Shown here one piece after another: positions 1 to 9,219 of a DNA stretch of 64,000 nt; position 1 is the stretch's first letter; every line of letters starts with the position of its first letter. Both the position numbers and the translations under genes were made by a program. Origin of the DNA: Arcobacter nitrofigilis DSM 7299. GTDB taxonomy: Bacteria > Campylobacterota > Campylobacteria > Campylobacterales > Arcobacteraceae. Under the pieces are notes generated by a model. The model was given only the letters and a program-made list of their open reading frames with translations, made no database searches and had not been told where the DNA came from. The DNA lies in NCBI RefSeq assembly GCF_000092245.1, contig NC_014166.1, forward strand, positions 248,001-312,000, written 5' to 3'.

Positions 1-3000
1 ATTAGATATGATGAGATGTATGAAGGGTATAAAGAAGTAGCAAATGGATTAGCTGATGGTGGATGTGACATATATTTACTTGAAACTTGTCAAGATCCAC
101 TTCAAATAAAAGCAGCACTTCATGCTCTAACTGATACTCATCCTGAAATTCCAGTAATGGTATCTGTAACTATTGAGTTATCTGGAACTATGTTAATAGG
201 AACAGATGCTATGACAATAGCTGCTATTATGAGCCCTTTTAATATTTTATCTTTAGGTTTTAACTGTGGTACTGGACCAAAACAAGTCCATAAACATGTA
301 AAAACATTAAGTGAAGTTTGTAAATTCCCTATTTCAGTTCATGCCAATGCAGGACTTCCTCAAAATAAAGGTGGAGTTTCATATTATCCAATGGGACCAG
401 AAGAGTTTACTCAACTACAAAGTAGTTTTTTAGAAATAAATGGAGTCTCATTTTTAGGTGGTTGTTGTGGAACAACTCCTGAACATATAGAAGCTTTAGC
501 AAATAAAGTACGGGGAATCAAACCAAAAGCTCCAAGTGGATTTTTAAAAGCTTCTTTGGCATCACTATTTAATACAGTTCCACTAAAACAAGATCCAGCT
601 CCTTTATTAATAGGTGAGAGAAGTAATGCAACTGGTTCAAAAGCTTTTAGGGATTTATTAAAAGATAATAATTATGAGGGAACGCTATCTGTTGGGCAAC
701 AGCAAGTAAGAGCGGGAGCTCATATTATTGATGTAAGTGTTGGATTTGCAGGACGAGATGAAACAGGAGATATGGATAAGGTAGTTGAACTTTATTCTCA
801 AAAAGTTTCACTTCCTTTGATGCCAGATTCAACACAAATAAAAGCTTTAGAAGCTGCTCTTAAACAAATAGGTGGAAGATGTATTATAAATTCTGTAAAC
901 CTTGAAGATGGTGAGGAGAAGTTTGATGCTGTGTGTAAACTTGCTAAGAAATTTGGGGCAGCACTTGTTTGTTTGGTTATTGATGAAGTTGGAATGGCTA
1001 AAACTAAAGAAGACAAAATCAGAATTGCTGAACGTATTTATGATTTATGTGTAAATAGACATGGATTTAATCCTGAAGATTTAGTTTTTGATATGCTTAC
1101 CTTTACTATTGGTTCTGGAGATGATGAGTATAGAACAGCTGGTGTTGAGACTATGGAAGCAATTAGAGAGTTTCAAATACTTCACCCAGAAGTAGGAACT
1201 ACCTTAGGGCTTTCAAATATCTCTTTTGGACTTGATATAAAAGCTAGAGTTTATTTAAATTCTATTTATTTAGATCATTGTGTAAAAGCAGGACTTACGA
1301 GTGCCATTGTAAATGTTAAACATATCTTACCACTAAATAAAATCACAGAAGAGGATAGAAAAGCTTGTGATGATTTGATTTTTAATAATCAAGAAGATGG
1401 TGACCCTTTATTTAAATTTATTGACCACTTTTCAAATGTAGAAGCTCAAGAAGATCAAAGTGATGAAGAGTACTTAAAAATGGAGCCAATAGATAAAGTT
1501 AAAAAACTTTTATTAGATGGGGACAAAGATAGACTTCTTCCTTTGGTTGATGAATTAAGACATACCATAAAAGCAGAGATGATAGTAAATGAATGGTTAA
1601 TTGATGGTATGAAAATTATTGGTGAACTTTTTGGTTCTGGTCAAATGCAATTACCCTTTGTACTTCAAAGTGCTGAGACTATGAAAGCAACAGTAGATGC
1701 TTTAAATCCATATTTACCAAAAGAAGAAAAAGCTAGTGAAACAGTGCTTGTAATTGGAACGGTAAAAGGTGATGTTCATGATGTGGGTAAAAATTTGGTG
1801 GATATTATTTTAAGTAATAATGGATTTAAAGTTATAAATATAGGAATAAAAGCAGATATCAATGACTTTATAATAGCTGTACAAAAGCATAAAGCACAAG
1901 CAATTGGGATGAGTGGATTACTTGTAAAATCAACGGCTGTTATGAAAGAAAATCTTGAAGAACTTAAAAGACAAGGTATTGATATTCCTGTACTTTTAGG
2001 TGGAGCAGCACTAACAAAATCATTTGTAAATGAGTATTGTAGACCTTTATACGAAGGACCAATATTTTATTGTAGAGATGCCTTTGATGGAGTTGTATCT
2101 ATGCAAAGAATAGAATCAGGAGATTCTTTTAATACAAAACTTGCAGCTGACTTGATAAAAGATGCAGATGATATTAAAAAAGAGAAAAAAGAGGTAATAA
2201 TTCCTCCTTATGAAGAGATAGAATTACCTCCAAAAGCTGAGTTTACTTTTCCACCACTTTGGGGAAGAGTTACTCAAAATAAAACTTTATTAAATAAAGA
2301 TTTGATTTTTTCTTGGATAAATCATAGAGTTTTATTTAGACAAAGATGGGGATATAAAAAAGGTGCGATGAAAGCTGATGAGTTTTTAGCCCATGAGGAA
2401 GATGTAGTAAAACCACTTTATGAAAAATATAAAGAAGAGTTCTTTGAAAAAGATATCTTTGACCCAATAGCTATTTATGGATATTATCCTTGTATTTCCC
2501 ATGATAATAAGCTTTATATCTTTGATAATGAGTATGCTTTTAATAGTTTAAAAGAGGCACAAAATGTACCACCACTAGAAAAAGCTATAAAAGTGTTTGA
2601 ATTTCCTCGACAAACAAAAGCACCATATAGATGTATAGCTGACTTTTTTGCAAATGATAGATTAGATGTGGTCGCTTTTACACTTGCCAGTTCAGGATTA
2701 AAAATAACTTCTTATGAGAGTGAATTATATCAAAATAGTGAGTTCTCAAAATATCATCAAATCCATGGATTAGGTGTTGAACTTGCAGAAGCTTTAGCTG
2801 AAGTAATTCACAAGCAAATAAGACTTGACCTTGATATCGTACCAAAAGAGGGTCATACTTTATATGATGTTCAAATGAAACAATATGTTGGATGTAGATA
2901 TTCTCCTGGTTATGCAGCGTGTCCTGATTTGGAACAAAGTAGGGATATCTTTGATTTACTAAAACCAGAAGAGTTTGGAATAACACTAAGTGAGACTTTT

Positions 3001-3072
3001 CAAATAGATCCAGAACAAAGTACATGCGCCATAGTAGTGCCACACAATAAAGCCAACTATTATAATATTTAG
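1..3072 (+). CDS. metH: Cobalamin-dependent methionine synthase, 5' end cut by window
   Basis: Transfers a methyl group from methyltetrahydrofolate to homocysteine through cobalamin, making methionine in the cytoplasm. The reading frame is open back to base 1, so the N-terminus lies outside the window; about 1,023 residues are visible, against roughly 1,150-1,230 in the family. Counting from the ATG at 16, the homocysteine-domain zinc cysteines are C84 and the C150-C151 pair in GGCCGTTPEH. A pterin-binding domain follows. The cobalamin-binding DxHxxG motif is D586-H588-G591, and the C-terminal reactivation domain carries the RxxxGY motif at R961-Y966. All modules visible look intact. No cobalamin or SAM riboswitch can be judged because the leader is outside. 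Confidence 0.97.
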   Translation: MRYDEMYEGYKEVANGLADGGCDIYLLETCQDPLQIKAALHALTDTHPEIPVMVSVTIELSGTMLIGTDAMTIAAIMSPFNILSLGFNCGTGPKQVHKHVKTLSEVCKFPISVHANAGLPQNKGGVSYYPMGPEEFTQLQSSFLEINGVSFLGGCCGTTPEHIEALANKVRGIKPKAPSGFLKASLASLFNTVPLKQDPAPLLIGERSNATGSKAFRDLLKDNNYEGTLSVGQQQVRAGAHIIDVSVGFAGRDETGDMDKVVELYSQKVSLPLMPDSTQIKALEAALKQIGGRCIINSVNLEDGEEKFDAVCKLAKKFGAALVCLVIDEVGMAKTKEDKIRIAERIYDLCVNRHGFNPEDLVFDMLTFTIGSGDDEYRTAGVETMEAIREFQILHPEVGTTLGLSNISFGLDIKARVYLNSIYLDHCVKAGLTSAIVNVKHILPLNKITEEDRKACDDLIFNNQEDGDPLFKFIDHFSNVEAQEDQSDEEYLKMEPIDKVKKLLLDGDKDRLLPLVDELRHTIKAEMIVNEWLIDGMKIIGELFGSGQMQLPFVLQSAETMKATVDALNPYLPKEEKASETVLVIGTVKGDVHDVGKNLVDIILSNNGFKVINIGIKADINDFIIAVQKHKAQAIGMSGLLVKSTAVMKENLEELKRQGIDIPVLLGGAALTKSFVNEYCRPLYEGPIFYCRDAFDGVVSMQRIESGDSFNTKLAADLIKDADDIKKEKKEVIIPPYEEIELPPKAEFTFPPLWGRVTQNKTLLNKDLIFSWINHRVLFRQRWGYKKGAMKADEFLAHEEDVVKPLYEKYKEEFFEKDIFDPIAIYGYYPCISHDNKLYIFDNEYAFNSLKEAQNVPPLEKAIKVFEFPRQTKAPYRCIADFFANDRLDVVAFTLASSGLKITSYESELYQNSEFSKYHQIHGLGVELAEALAEVIHKQIRLDLDIVPKEGHTLYDVQMKQYVGCRYSPGYAACPDLEQSRDIFDLLKPEEFGITLSETFQIDPEQSTCAIVVPHNKANYYNI

Positions 3073-3078
3073 TAGAAA

Positions 3079-3166
3079 CAGCCACTTTTGGCTGATTTCT
3101 GCGTTGGAGTTGTAAATTTATAAACTCACTTACTTATAGTAAGCTCCTTCATAAATTTACAACTCC
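3079..3166. repeat. Two nested hairpins after metH (terminator-like palindrome)
   Basis: A short stem (cagcca/tggctg, loop cttt, 3079-3094) follows the metH stop. A larger palindrome comes next, with 16-bp perfect arms (3106-3121 and 3151-3166) enclosing a further cttact/agtaag stem (3129-3143). No long T-run follows, so this is only terminator-like. It may stop metH transcription or be an extragenic repeat. Confidence 0.55.
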
Positions 3167-3261
3167 GCCTTGAACTAAACCAAAATTGACTATTTCAAGT
3201 TTTAATTATGACTGGTCTTTTTTAGTTTTTACAAAATTAGAATTTAAACAATCGAGAATAT

Positions 3262-4113
3262 ATGAACAACAATAAAAAAGGTATTATAATTACCGCCTTA
3301 GGCGTTTTACTAATGAGTTTTGAATCTTTATTTATAAAACTAACTAGTATTTCACCTTTTACATTTTCTTTCTATCTTGGAATATTTATGTTTATTTCAA
3401 TGCTTTTACTACTAATAATAAAACAAAGAGATATCATAAGAGAGATTACTAAAACATCTTTTTATATCTTTCTTTCATGTTCACTATTAATGGGTAGCGC
3501 AAATATTTTCTTCATTTGGGCGATAAAAAGTACAACTGCTGCAAATGTTGTACTTATAATAGGAACAGGGGCTTTATTTACGTCTTTTTTCTCATATTTA
3601 TTTTATAAAGAAAAAATAAGAATAAATGTTCTTATTGCTTCATTTTTTATGATTCTTGGTCTTCTTATTATCTTTAATGATAAGATAGGATTAGGTAGTT
3701 TAAAGGGCAATATTTTAGCACTTTTATGTACAATGACTTTTTCTTTGTCTTTTGTTTTGATGTCAAAATATACTAGAATAAACCGTATCGCAATGACGGC
3801 AATGACAGGAATATCATTGGCTATAATAGCTTATTTTGTAAGTGACACAATTAGTATTGACTTTTATAATCTATTCGTAGTAGGAGTAATGGGATTAATT
3901 ATAACTCCATTTTCAAGAGTTTTAATATTTACTGGAACAAAGTTTATAAATGCAAGTGAAGTAAGTCTTTTAATGATTATAGAAACAGTAATGGGACCTA
4001 TTTGGGTTTGGATGGTTTTAAATGAAGTACCAAGCTCTTATACTTTTATAGGTGGGAGTATTATCTTGTTAACTTTAATAGCAAATTCAATGTACATCAT
4101 GAAAAAGGAATAA
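3262..4113 (+). CDS. EamA/DMT-superfamily membrane exporter
   Basis: A 283-residue inner-membrane protein made of about ten hydrophobic segments arranged as two EamA repeats, the usual size and layout of drug/metabolite transporter family exporters. Such proteins export metabolites or amino acids; the substrate cannot be read from sequence. Its N-terminus (GVLLMSFESLFIKLTS) is closely similar to the second DMT protein at 56277-57131 (GVLLMSIETLFMKITS), so the two are paralogues. The 3' end overlaps the convergent YjdF-like gene by 27 bp, with no room for a separate terminator. Confidence 0.9.
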   Translation: MNNNKKGIIITALGVLLMSFESLFIKLTSISPFTFSFYLGIFMFISMLLLLIIKQRDIIREITKTSFYIFLSCSLLMGSANIFFIWAIKSTTAANVVLIIGTGALFTSFFSYLFYKEKIRINVLIASFFMILGLLIIFNDKIGLGSLKGNILALLCTMTFSLSFVLMSKYTRINRIAMTAMTGISLAIIAYFVSDTISIDFYNLFVVGVMGLIITPFSRVLIFTGTKFINASEVSLLMIIETVMGPIWVWMVLNEVPSSYTFIGGSIILLTLIANSMYIMKKE

Positions 4114-4695
4114 ATTTAATTGTTTGTCATGATATTTACTAAGTAAAATTAAGGCAAGAATACTTCCTAAAAGTGCAAAGGCCATATCACTTTGAGTATC
4201 CCAAATATATCCTTGAGTTCCTAAAAATGCTGTGGCATCTGAGCCACTTAGCATTGCTACAAACCACTCTATTAGTTCATAAAATGCTGAAAATGCTAGA
4301 CAAAAGCAGATTATGAAGAAGTTTCTCCATTTTGCAAGGGGAATTATATTTTCTCGTATAAGAATTTCTCTTGCAATAATTGCTGGAATAAAACCTTGGG
4401 CAAAATGTCCTACTTTATCATAGTTATTTCTACTTTGATTTAGTACTTCTTTAATAGTATCAAATAAGGGAACTTCTGCATAAGTATAGTGACCACCTAC
4501 CATTAAAATAATACAATGAATAAGAATAAGAGTATAAGTGAGAGTTGTCAATTTAAAAGATTTGTATGTATAGGCAAGTATTATAAATCCAATAATAGCT
4601 GGAAACACTTCTAAAAGCCAAGTAAATTGGTCTTTGGGATTAATTCCTGACCAAATAAAAATAGTAATAAAAATAATAAGCCATAAATATTTCAT
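4087..4695 (-). CDS. DUF2238/YjdF-like integral membrane protein
   Basis: A 202-residue membrane protein with about six hydrophobic segments. The central part contains HYTYAEVP, then a DKVGHFAQGFIPAI stretch and AFYELIEWFVA, the pattern of the DUF2238 (YjdF) family, whose function is unknown. The gene lies 11 bp downstream of the glutamine synthetase gene on the same strand and could be co-transcribed with it. Its last 27 bases overlap the end of the DMT exporter gene on the other strand. Confidence 0.82.
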   Translation of the reverse strand: MKYLWLIIFITIFIWSGINPKDQFTWLLEVFPAIIGFIILAYTYKSFKLTTLTYTLILIHCIILMVGGHYTYAEVPLFDTIKEVLNQSRNNYDKVGHFAQGFIPAIIAREILIRENIIPLAKWRNFFIICFCLAFSAFYELIEWFVAMLSGSDATAFLGTQGYIWDTQSDMAFALLGSILALILLSKYHDKQLNLFLFHDVH

Positions 4696-4706
4696 AAAAT
4701 ATTATA

Positions 4707-5714
4707 TCAATTTAAAGCTTTTTTAACACTCTTAATAATAATTGCAGCCACATCATATGGATTTGCATTTGAAGCTGGTCTTCTATCTTCTATTCTTCCT
4801 TTCCAATTATTTTTTATAGTTGCAATTGGAATTCTAAGTGAAGCACTTCTATCTGAAACACCATAAGAAAAAGAGTTTATATCTTGAGTTTCATGCTCTC
4901 CTGTAAGGCGTTGTTCATTGTGGTCACCATAAACTGCAATATGCTCTTTATGTGTTAATTTAAACTCTTCACAAATCTTGTCAAATATTTTTTTATCACC
5001 AGATTCTCTTAATTGTTTATTTGAAAAGTTCGCATGCATTCCAGAACCATTCCAATCTCCTTGTACTGGTTTTGGATCCCAATCAACTTTTACATTATAT
5101 TGTTCAGTAATTCGCTCTAAAAAGTATCTTGATGCCCAAATTTGGTCACAAGCTTCTGTGGCATTTTTTGAAAATATTTGATACTCCCATTGTCCCATCA
5201 TAACTTCTGAGTTTATTCCTTCAATATTTAAACCAGCTTCAATACAAGTATCTAAATGTTCTTCTATTATTTGTCTTCCAACTGCATTTGTAGCTCCAAC
5301 TGAACAGTAATATTGACCTTGTGGTGAAGGATAACCATTTACAGGAAATCCTATAGGTCTATTTGTTTCCAAATCTATTAAAGTATATTCTTGTTCAAAG
5401 CCAAACCAAAAATCATCATTCTCTTCTATAGTTGCTCTTTTATTTGAGATATGAGGTGTTTCATCAGAATTTAAAACTTCATTTATAACTATATAAGCAT
5501 CTATTCTTCCTGGGTCTAGATATAAAGCAACTGGCTTTAAAAGACAATCAGAGTTGTTCCCAACAGCTTGTTTTGTAGAAGAACCATCAAAACTCCAAAT
5601 ATCACAATCTTCTAATTTTCCACTAAAATCACTTACGACCATAGTCTTACTTCTAAGACTTTGTGTTGGTTTATATCCATCTAGCCAAATATACTCTAGT
5701 TTAGTTTTAGTCAT
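4707..5714 (-). CDS. Glutamine synthetase, type II (eukaryotic-like short form)
   Basis: Makes glutamine from glutamate, ammonia and ATP. At 335 residues it is far shorter than the ~470-residue bacterial GSI and fits the GSII class. Visible motifs in order: WSFDGSSTKQA in the beta-grasp region, the catalytic GFEQEYTL, NSEVMMGQWEYQ, DWNGSGMHANFS, the ATP-site SYGVSDRSASLRIP and EDRRPASNANPYD. The Tyr adenylylation site of GSI is absent, so control by GlnE-type adenylylation is not expected. The ATG is preceded by an AGGAG-like site (5719-5724). Whether a GSI is also encoded elsewhere cannot be seen here. Confidence 0.93.
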   Translation of the reverse strand: MTKTKLEYIWLDGYKPTQSLRSKTMVVSDFSGKLEDCDIWSFDGSSTKQAVGNNSDCLLKPVALYLDPGRIDAYIVINEVLNSDETPHISNKRATIEENDDFWFGFEQEYTLIDLETNRPIGFPVNGYPSPQGQYYCSVGATNAVGRQIIEEHLDTCIEAGLNIEGINSEVMMGQWEYQIFSKNATEACDQIWASRYFLERITEQYNVKVDWDPKPVQGDWNGSGMHANFSNKQLRESGDKKIFDKICEEFKLTHKEHIAVYGDHNEQRLTGEHETQDINSFSYGVSDRSASLRIPIATIKNNWKGRIEDRRPASNANPYDVAAIIIKSVKKALN

Positions 5715-5833
5715 CTGATTCTCCTACTTAATTTTAAATATAATATTATAATAAAATATAGTTACTAAGATATTACATATAAGTTTACAAATATTATAAC
5801 AATTTAAATGTGTATAAGGTAAGATTCTTAACA

Positions 5834-6646
5834 ATGAAAAAAAATACATTTACTAAAATATTTAAAGATGAAAAAATACCTTACTTAGAACTTCGATATA
5901 CCAATTCAAATAAGCATTATAAAAAACATTTTCATGATACTTTTTCCCTTGGTATAAATGAACAAGGAGTTAGTATTTATACTAACAATGACAAATCTTA
6001 TACCTTAGATGAAAACATGCTTAGCATAGTAAATCCATATGCTGTACACTCTTGTAATGCTTGTTCTGAGGTATTAAACATATATTATATGTTATATTTA
6101 GATATCTCTTGGTGTAAAGAGGTACAAAAAAGTATTGATGATAAAGTAAATGAATTTACCAACATTCCACTTGATATTTTGGAAGATAAAGTTTTTTATG
6201 ATGAGTATTTAACTCTATGCAAATTTCTTTTTTCAGATAATCATATTTCAGATAAAGAAGATATTTTGATTGATTTTTTTATAAAGTTTTTTTCTCTTTT
6301 TTTAGATAAAACTGAAGATGCAAATACAAATAAAGAGTTTGATAAAATAGTCTTTTTTTTAGAAAAAAATTATAAAGAAAATATCTCTATAAAAGAGTTA
6401 TCAAAATTTTTTAATCTAAATCCTTATTATATAATCAGACTTTTTAAATCTAAAATAAATCTAACACCCCATGCTTTTTTAATAAATTTGAAAATAAATA
6501 AAGCAAAAGAGTTATTACAACAAGGCCATTCTATATCTGATACTGCTTTAGAGTGTGGATTTTTTGATCAAAGTCATTTTCACAAAAATTTTGTAAAAAT
6601 AGTTGCAACAACTCCAAAAGAATACAAACTCAATTTTGTACAATAA
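5834..6646 (+). CDS. AraC-family transcriptional regulator
   Basis: An N-terminal cupin-like sensing domain (KHFHDTFSLGINEQG, NPYAVHSCN) is followed by a C-terminal double helix-turn-helix (NISIKELSKFFNLNPYYI to QGHSISDTALECGFFDQSHFHKNF), the standard AraC arrangement at ~270 residues. I start at ATG 5834; an in-frame GTG at 5810 would add eight residues but lacks a ribosome-binding site. The gene is 51 bp upstream of a LysE-type exporter on the same strand, so it probably controls that exporter in response to an amino acid. A second AraC gene sits beside an amino-acid exporter at 54333. Confidence 0.9.
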   Translation: MKKNTFTKIFKDEKIPYLELRYTNSNKHYKKHFHDTFSLGINEQGVSIYTNNDKSYTLDENMLSIVNPYAVHSCNACSEVLNIYYMLYLDISWCKEVQKSIDDKVNEFTNIPLDILEDKVFYDEYLTLCKFLFSDNHISDKEDILIDFFIKFFSLFLDKTEDANTNKEFDKIVFFLEKNYKENISIKELSKFFNLNPYYIIRLFKSKINLTPHAFLINLKINKAKELLQQGHSISDTALECGFFDQSHFHKNFVKIVATTPKEYKLNFVQ

Positions 6647-6697
6647 GTTATTTTAAAAAACATATATACTTTTTCTAAATTTTATTTAGGAAAATAT

Positions 6698-7294
6698 ATG
6701 AGTTTTACAATTTTTTTGACAATGTTCTCTTTTGCTTTAGTGATGTCAATTTCTCCAGGTCCTGTAAATATGATGATTATAACTTCAAGTATAAACAATG
6801 GATTTGCAAGAACTTTTAGTTTTATCTCAGGGGCAACTATTGGCTTTATTCTTTTATTAATATGTATTGGGCTTGGATTATCAAAGATAATAAATACCTA
6901 TCCAGATATTTTATTATATGTAGAGATTTTTGGTTTTTCATTTATTATATATTTAGGGATAAAGATTCTAAGTTCAAAGCCAAGTTTGGAAGTAAATAAA
7001 AATGATAAAATAAACTTGAGATTTCATGAGGGATTTTTACTTCAATGGCTAAATCCTAAGGCTTGGATAGCTTGTATTTCTGTGGTTTCTATGTATTCTT
7101 CATCTGAATTATTTACTATTTTTGTCATTATTTATTTTTTTGTTTGTTATTTATCCTTGTCATTTTGGGGAGTTTTAGGAAGTAAAGTCACTAGATTCTT
7201 TGATACAGATTTTAAATTGAGGGTATTAAATATTATTATGGGACTTATTCTTATTTTTTGTGCCATTTCAATAATTTTTGTAAATATTTTTTGA
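6698..7294 (+). CDS. LysE-family amino acid exporter
   Basis: A 198-residue inner-membrane protein with five to six hydrophobic segments. It carries the LysE/RhtB signature near the N-terminus (SISPGPVNMMIITSS) and the central LLQWLNPKAWIAC motif. Members export basic amino acids, homoserine or threonine; the substrate is not predictable here. It starts at ATG with AGGA at 6688-6691. The AraC gene immediately upstream makes a regulator-exporter pair likely. Confidence 0.92.
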   Translation: MSFTIFLTMFSFALVMSISPGPVNMMIITSSINNGFARTFSFISGATIGFILLLICIGLGLSKIINTYPDILLYVEIFGFSFIIYLGIKILSSKPSLEVNKNDKINLRFHEGFLLQWLNPKAWIACISVVSMYSSSELFTIFVIIYFFVCYLSLSFWGVLGSKVTRFFDTDFKLRVLNIIMGLILIFCAISIIFVNIF

Positions 7295-7372
7295 TAATGA
7301 AGAAATTTAAATTGGTATTAGTAAAATTTGGGTAAAATCAGCACAATATATAAATAAAAAATAGGAAAGAAC

Positions 7373-7852
7373 TTGTTAGATAAAATTTTGAATTTTTGTT
7401 TTAGTGTATCTAAACAACCGGTTTTATTAAAAGATTTATTAGTAGCAAATGTTCAACATAATGAAAAAATGCATGTGGATGCTGCAAAATTAGGATTTAG
7501 ACTTAGTATAGGAAAAGCATATATTGTATATATTTTAATTGTTTGTATTCCCGTAATTCCATTGTCTTTATTAGCACATACTATTTTTGAAAAAATTGAT
7601 GCCCATGCTTCTATTGTAGTTTCTATTATCTTTACAGCTATTATTTTTATTTGGTTCAATTTCTTTAGAATTTGGATAAAAGATAAAATGGCAAATAGAG
7701 TTATAAGAAAAGCTTGGATGATTCATTTCCCATATTTCCCTTATGATGAGTATAGATATAAAATAGAAGAGATTTTTCATAAAGCTATGAAAAATGAAAT
7801 TCCAAGAAAAGACTTGGAGCGATATATTCTAGATAATTTAGTTCAAAACTAG
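7373..7852 (+). CDS. Uncharacterised two-TM membrane protein
   Basis: I do not recognise a family. The 159-residue product starts at TTG with AGGAAAG nine bases upstream. It has two strongly hydrophobic segments, about residues 43-66 and 80-103, separated by a short charged loop. A basic cytoplasmic C-terminus contains YFPYDEYRYKIEEIFHKA. The base composition is like that of the neighbours. It ends five bases before the convergent mnmD gene. Confidence 0.75.
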   Translation: MLDKILNFCFSVSKQPVLLKDLLVANVQHNEKMHVDAAKLGFRLSIGKAYIVYILIVCIPVIPLSLLAHTIFEKIDAHASIVVSIIFTAIIFIWFNFFRIWIKDKMANRVIRKAWMIHFPYFPYDEYRYKIEEIFHKAMKNEIPRKDLERYILDNLVQN

Positions 7853-7857
7853 ATTAT

Positions 7858-8589
7858 CTAATCATAAAATGCTTTAGCCTCTTTATTTCTACTTTTTTTT
7901 AATTCCATATCAATATATTTTGCTTCTATATCTTTTTTATTCTTTAGCGCAATTGTTTGTTTTCTATTTCCACTTGGATTTATTTCATATATATAAAAAC
8001 CAGCTTCATACATAGATAATCTTACATTTGTAGAGATAGAATAAGTCGTCATAACTGCACCATTTTTACAAAGTTTAAAAATATCTTGAAAATATTCTAC
8101 ACTCCAAAGTTCTTTATTAACATCACTAGAGAAAGCATCTTGATATACTATATCTATATTATTTAAGGTTCTGATATACTTTCTTGCATCTCCAATAAAA
8201 ACTTCTATTTTAATATTTGCATCTTCATAGGAAAAAGTCTTTGCAATAGAATCAATGATATGTTTTATTTTTTCAAACTCTTTAGGAAAATCAAATTTAT
8301 CTAAACTTCTTACTAACTCTTCATCTAATTCAGGGGAATAAATTTCTAGATTTATATTTAAGTTATTTTCTAGAATATAATAAATAGTAGAAAAAGTGTT
8401 ATAGCCAATACCAAAACAAATATCTAAAATCTTTAGTTTTTTTAAATCTTTTTTTAATGTAAGTGCTGGAATAACATGTTTGTTTAAAGACTCTTTGATG
8501 GCACCAGTTTTAAGATCATGAAAGTGTTGATTGTATTTTGTAGAATAAAGGGTATTTGACCCATCTATTGTTTGAATTGGATTATTCAT
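7858..8589 (-). CDS. mnmD: MnmD-like tRNA wobble-uridine methyltransferase
   Basis: A SAM-dependent methyltransferase of the MnmC N-domain family, which adds the last methyl group to 5-aminomethyl-2-thiouridine at tRNA position 34. Visible motifs are DGSNTLYSTKYNQHFHD at the N-terminus, the SAM loop ILDICFGIGYNTF and the YQDAFSSDVNKELWS segment typical of this group. At 243 residues it is the stand-alone methyltransferase without the FAD oxidase domain of the fused MnmC. The gene follows luxS on the same strand, with a perfect 12-bp hairpin between them. Confidence 0.85.
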   Translation of the reverse strand: MNNPIQTIDGSNTLYSTKYNQHFHDLKTGAIKESLNKHVIPALTLKKDLKKLKILDICFGIGYNTFSTIYYILENNLNINLEIYSPELDEELVRSLDKFDFPKEFEKIKHIIDSIAKTFSYEDANIKIEVFIGDARKYIRTLNNIDIVYQDAFSSDVNKELWSVEYFQDIFKLCKNGAVMTTYSISTNVRLSMYEAGFYIYEINPSGNRKQTIALKNKKDIEAKYIDMELKKSRNKEAKAFYD

Positions 8590-8595
8590 GTAGGT

Positions 8596-8623
8596 TTTAA
8601 GAGATATAAAAATATCTCTTAAA
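8596..8623 (-). promoter_or_regulatory. Perfect 12-bp hairpin between luxS and mnmD
   Basis: tttaagagatat (8596-8607) and its exact complement (8612-8623) flank a four-base loop in the 42-bp gap between the luxS stop and the mnmD start. No T-run follows on the minus strand, so it is not a classic terminator. It lies directly upstream of the mnmD start codon and could limit translation or mark RNA processing. Confidence 0.5.
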
Positions 8624-8631
8624 TATCTTTC

Positions 8632-9147
8632 TTAGTTTCCTAAAGATGCTAGTTTATCGTCAGATAAATAAAGCTCTTCATTTGACATTACGCCAATTTT
8701 GTGAGATAAAATATCTTTTGCAATATCTTTTGCTTCCTCTAATGAGTGCATATTACATGTACCACATTGGTAAATATTTAATTCTGGAATATCTTCTTGT
8801 TTTGCAACATTTAAAACATCTTCCATAGCAGCTTTCCAAGCAGCAGCAACTGTCTCTTCTTTTGGACTTCCAAGTAAACTCATATAAAAACCAGTTCTAC
8901 AACCCATAGGTGAAACATCAATAATTTCAACAGTAGGAGAGTTTAAATGTTCTCTAATAAAACCAGCAAAAAGGTGCTCTAATGTATGAATCCCTTTTTC
9001 ACTCATCATATCTTTATTTGGTACATAAAATCTTAAATCAAATACTGTAATAATATCACCAGATGGTGACTTCATTGTTTTTGCAACTCTAACGGCAGGT
9101 GCTGGCATAATTGTATGATCAACTTTAAAACTATCTAATAATGGCAT
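8632..9147 (-). CDS. luxS: S-ribosylhomocysteine lyase
   Basis: Cleaves S-ribosylhomocysteine to homocysteine and DPD, the precursor of autoinducer 2, in the activated methyl cycle. The metal-binding HTLEH motif is present ([16 protein letters not shown]), as is the cysteine of the [14 protein letters not shown] segment that completes the site. At 171 residues the length is normal. The homocysteine product is the substrate of MetH, which is encoded at the left edge of the window but not in the same operon. Confidence 0.97.
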   Translation of the reverse strand: MPLLDSFKVDHTIMPAPAVRVAKTMKSPSGDIITVFDLRFYVPNKDMMSEKGIHTLEHLFAGFIREHLNSPTVEIIDVSPMGCRTGFYMSLLGSPKEETVAAAWKAAMEDVLNVAKQEDIPELNIYQCGTCNMHSLEEAKDIAKDILSHKIGVMSNEELYLSDDKLASLGN

Positions 9148-9219
9148 ATAATATCCTTCAATTTTGTTATAAAAGGGATTTTAACTTAAAGTTAATAAAT
9201 TGATGATTATATATTATAA

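Noticed and set aside
2678-3085. 135-codon minus-strand frame over the end of metH
   Set aside because: It lies wholly opposite the conserved MetH reactivation domain and shows no recognisable protein.
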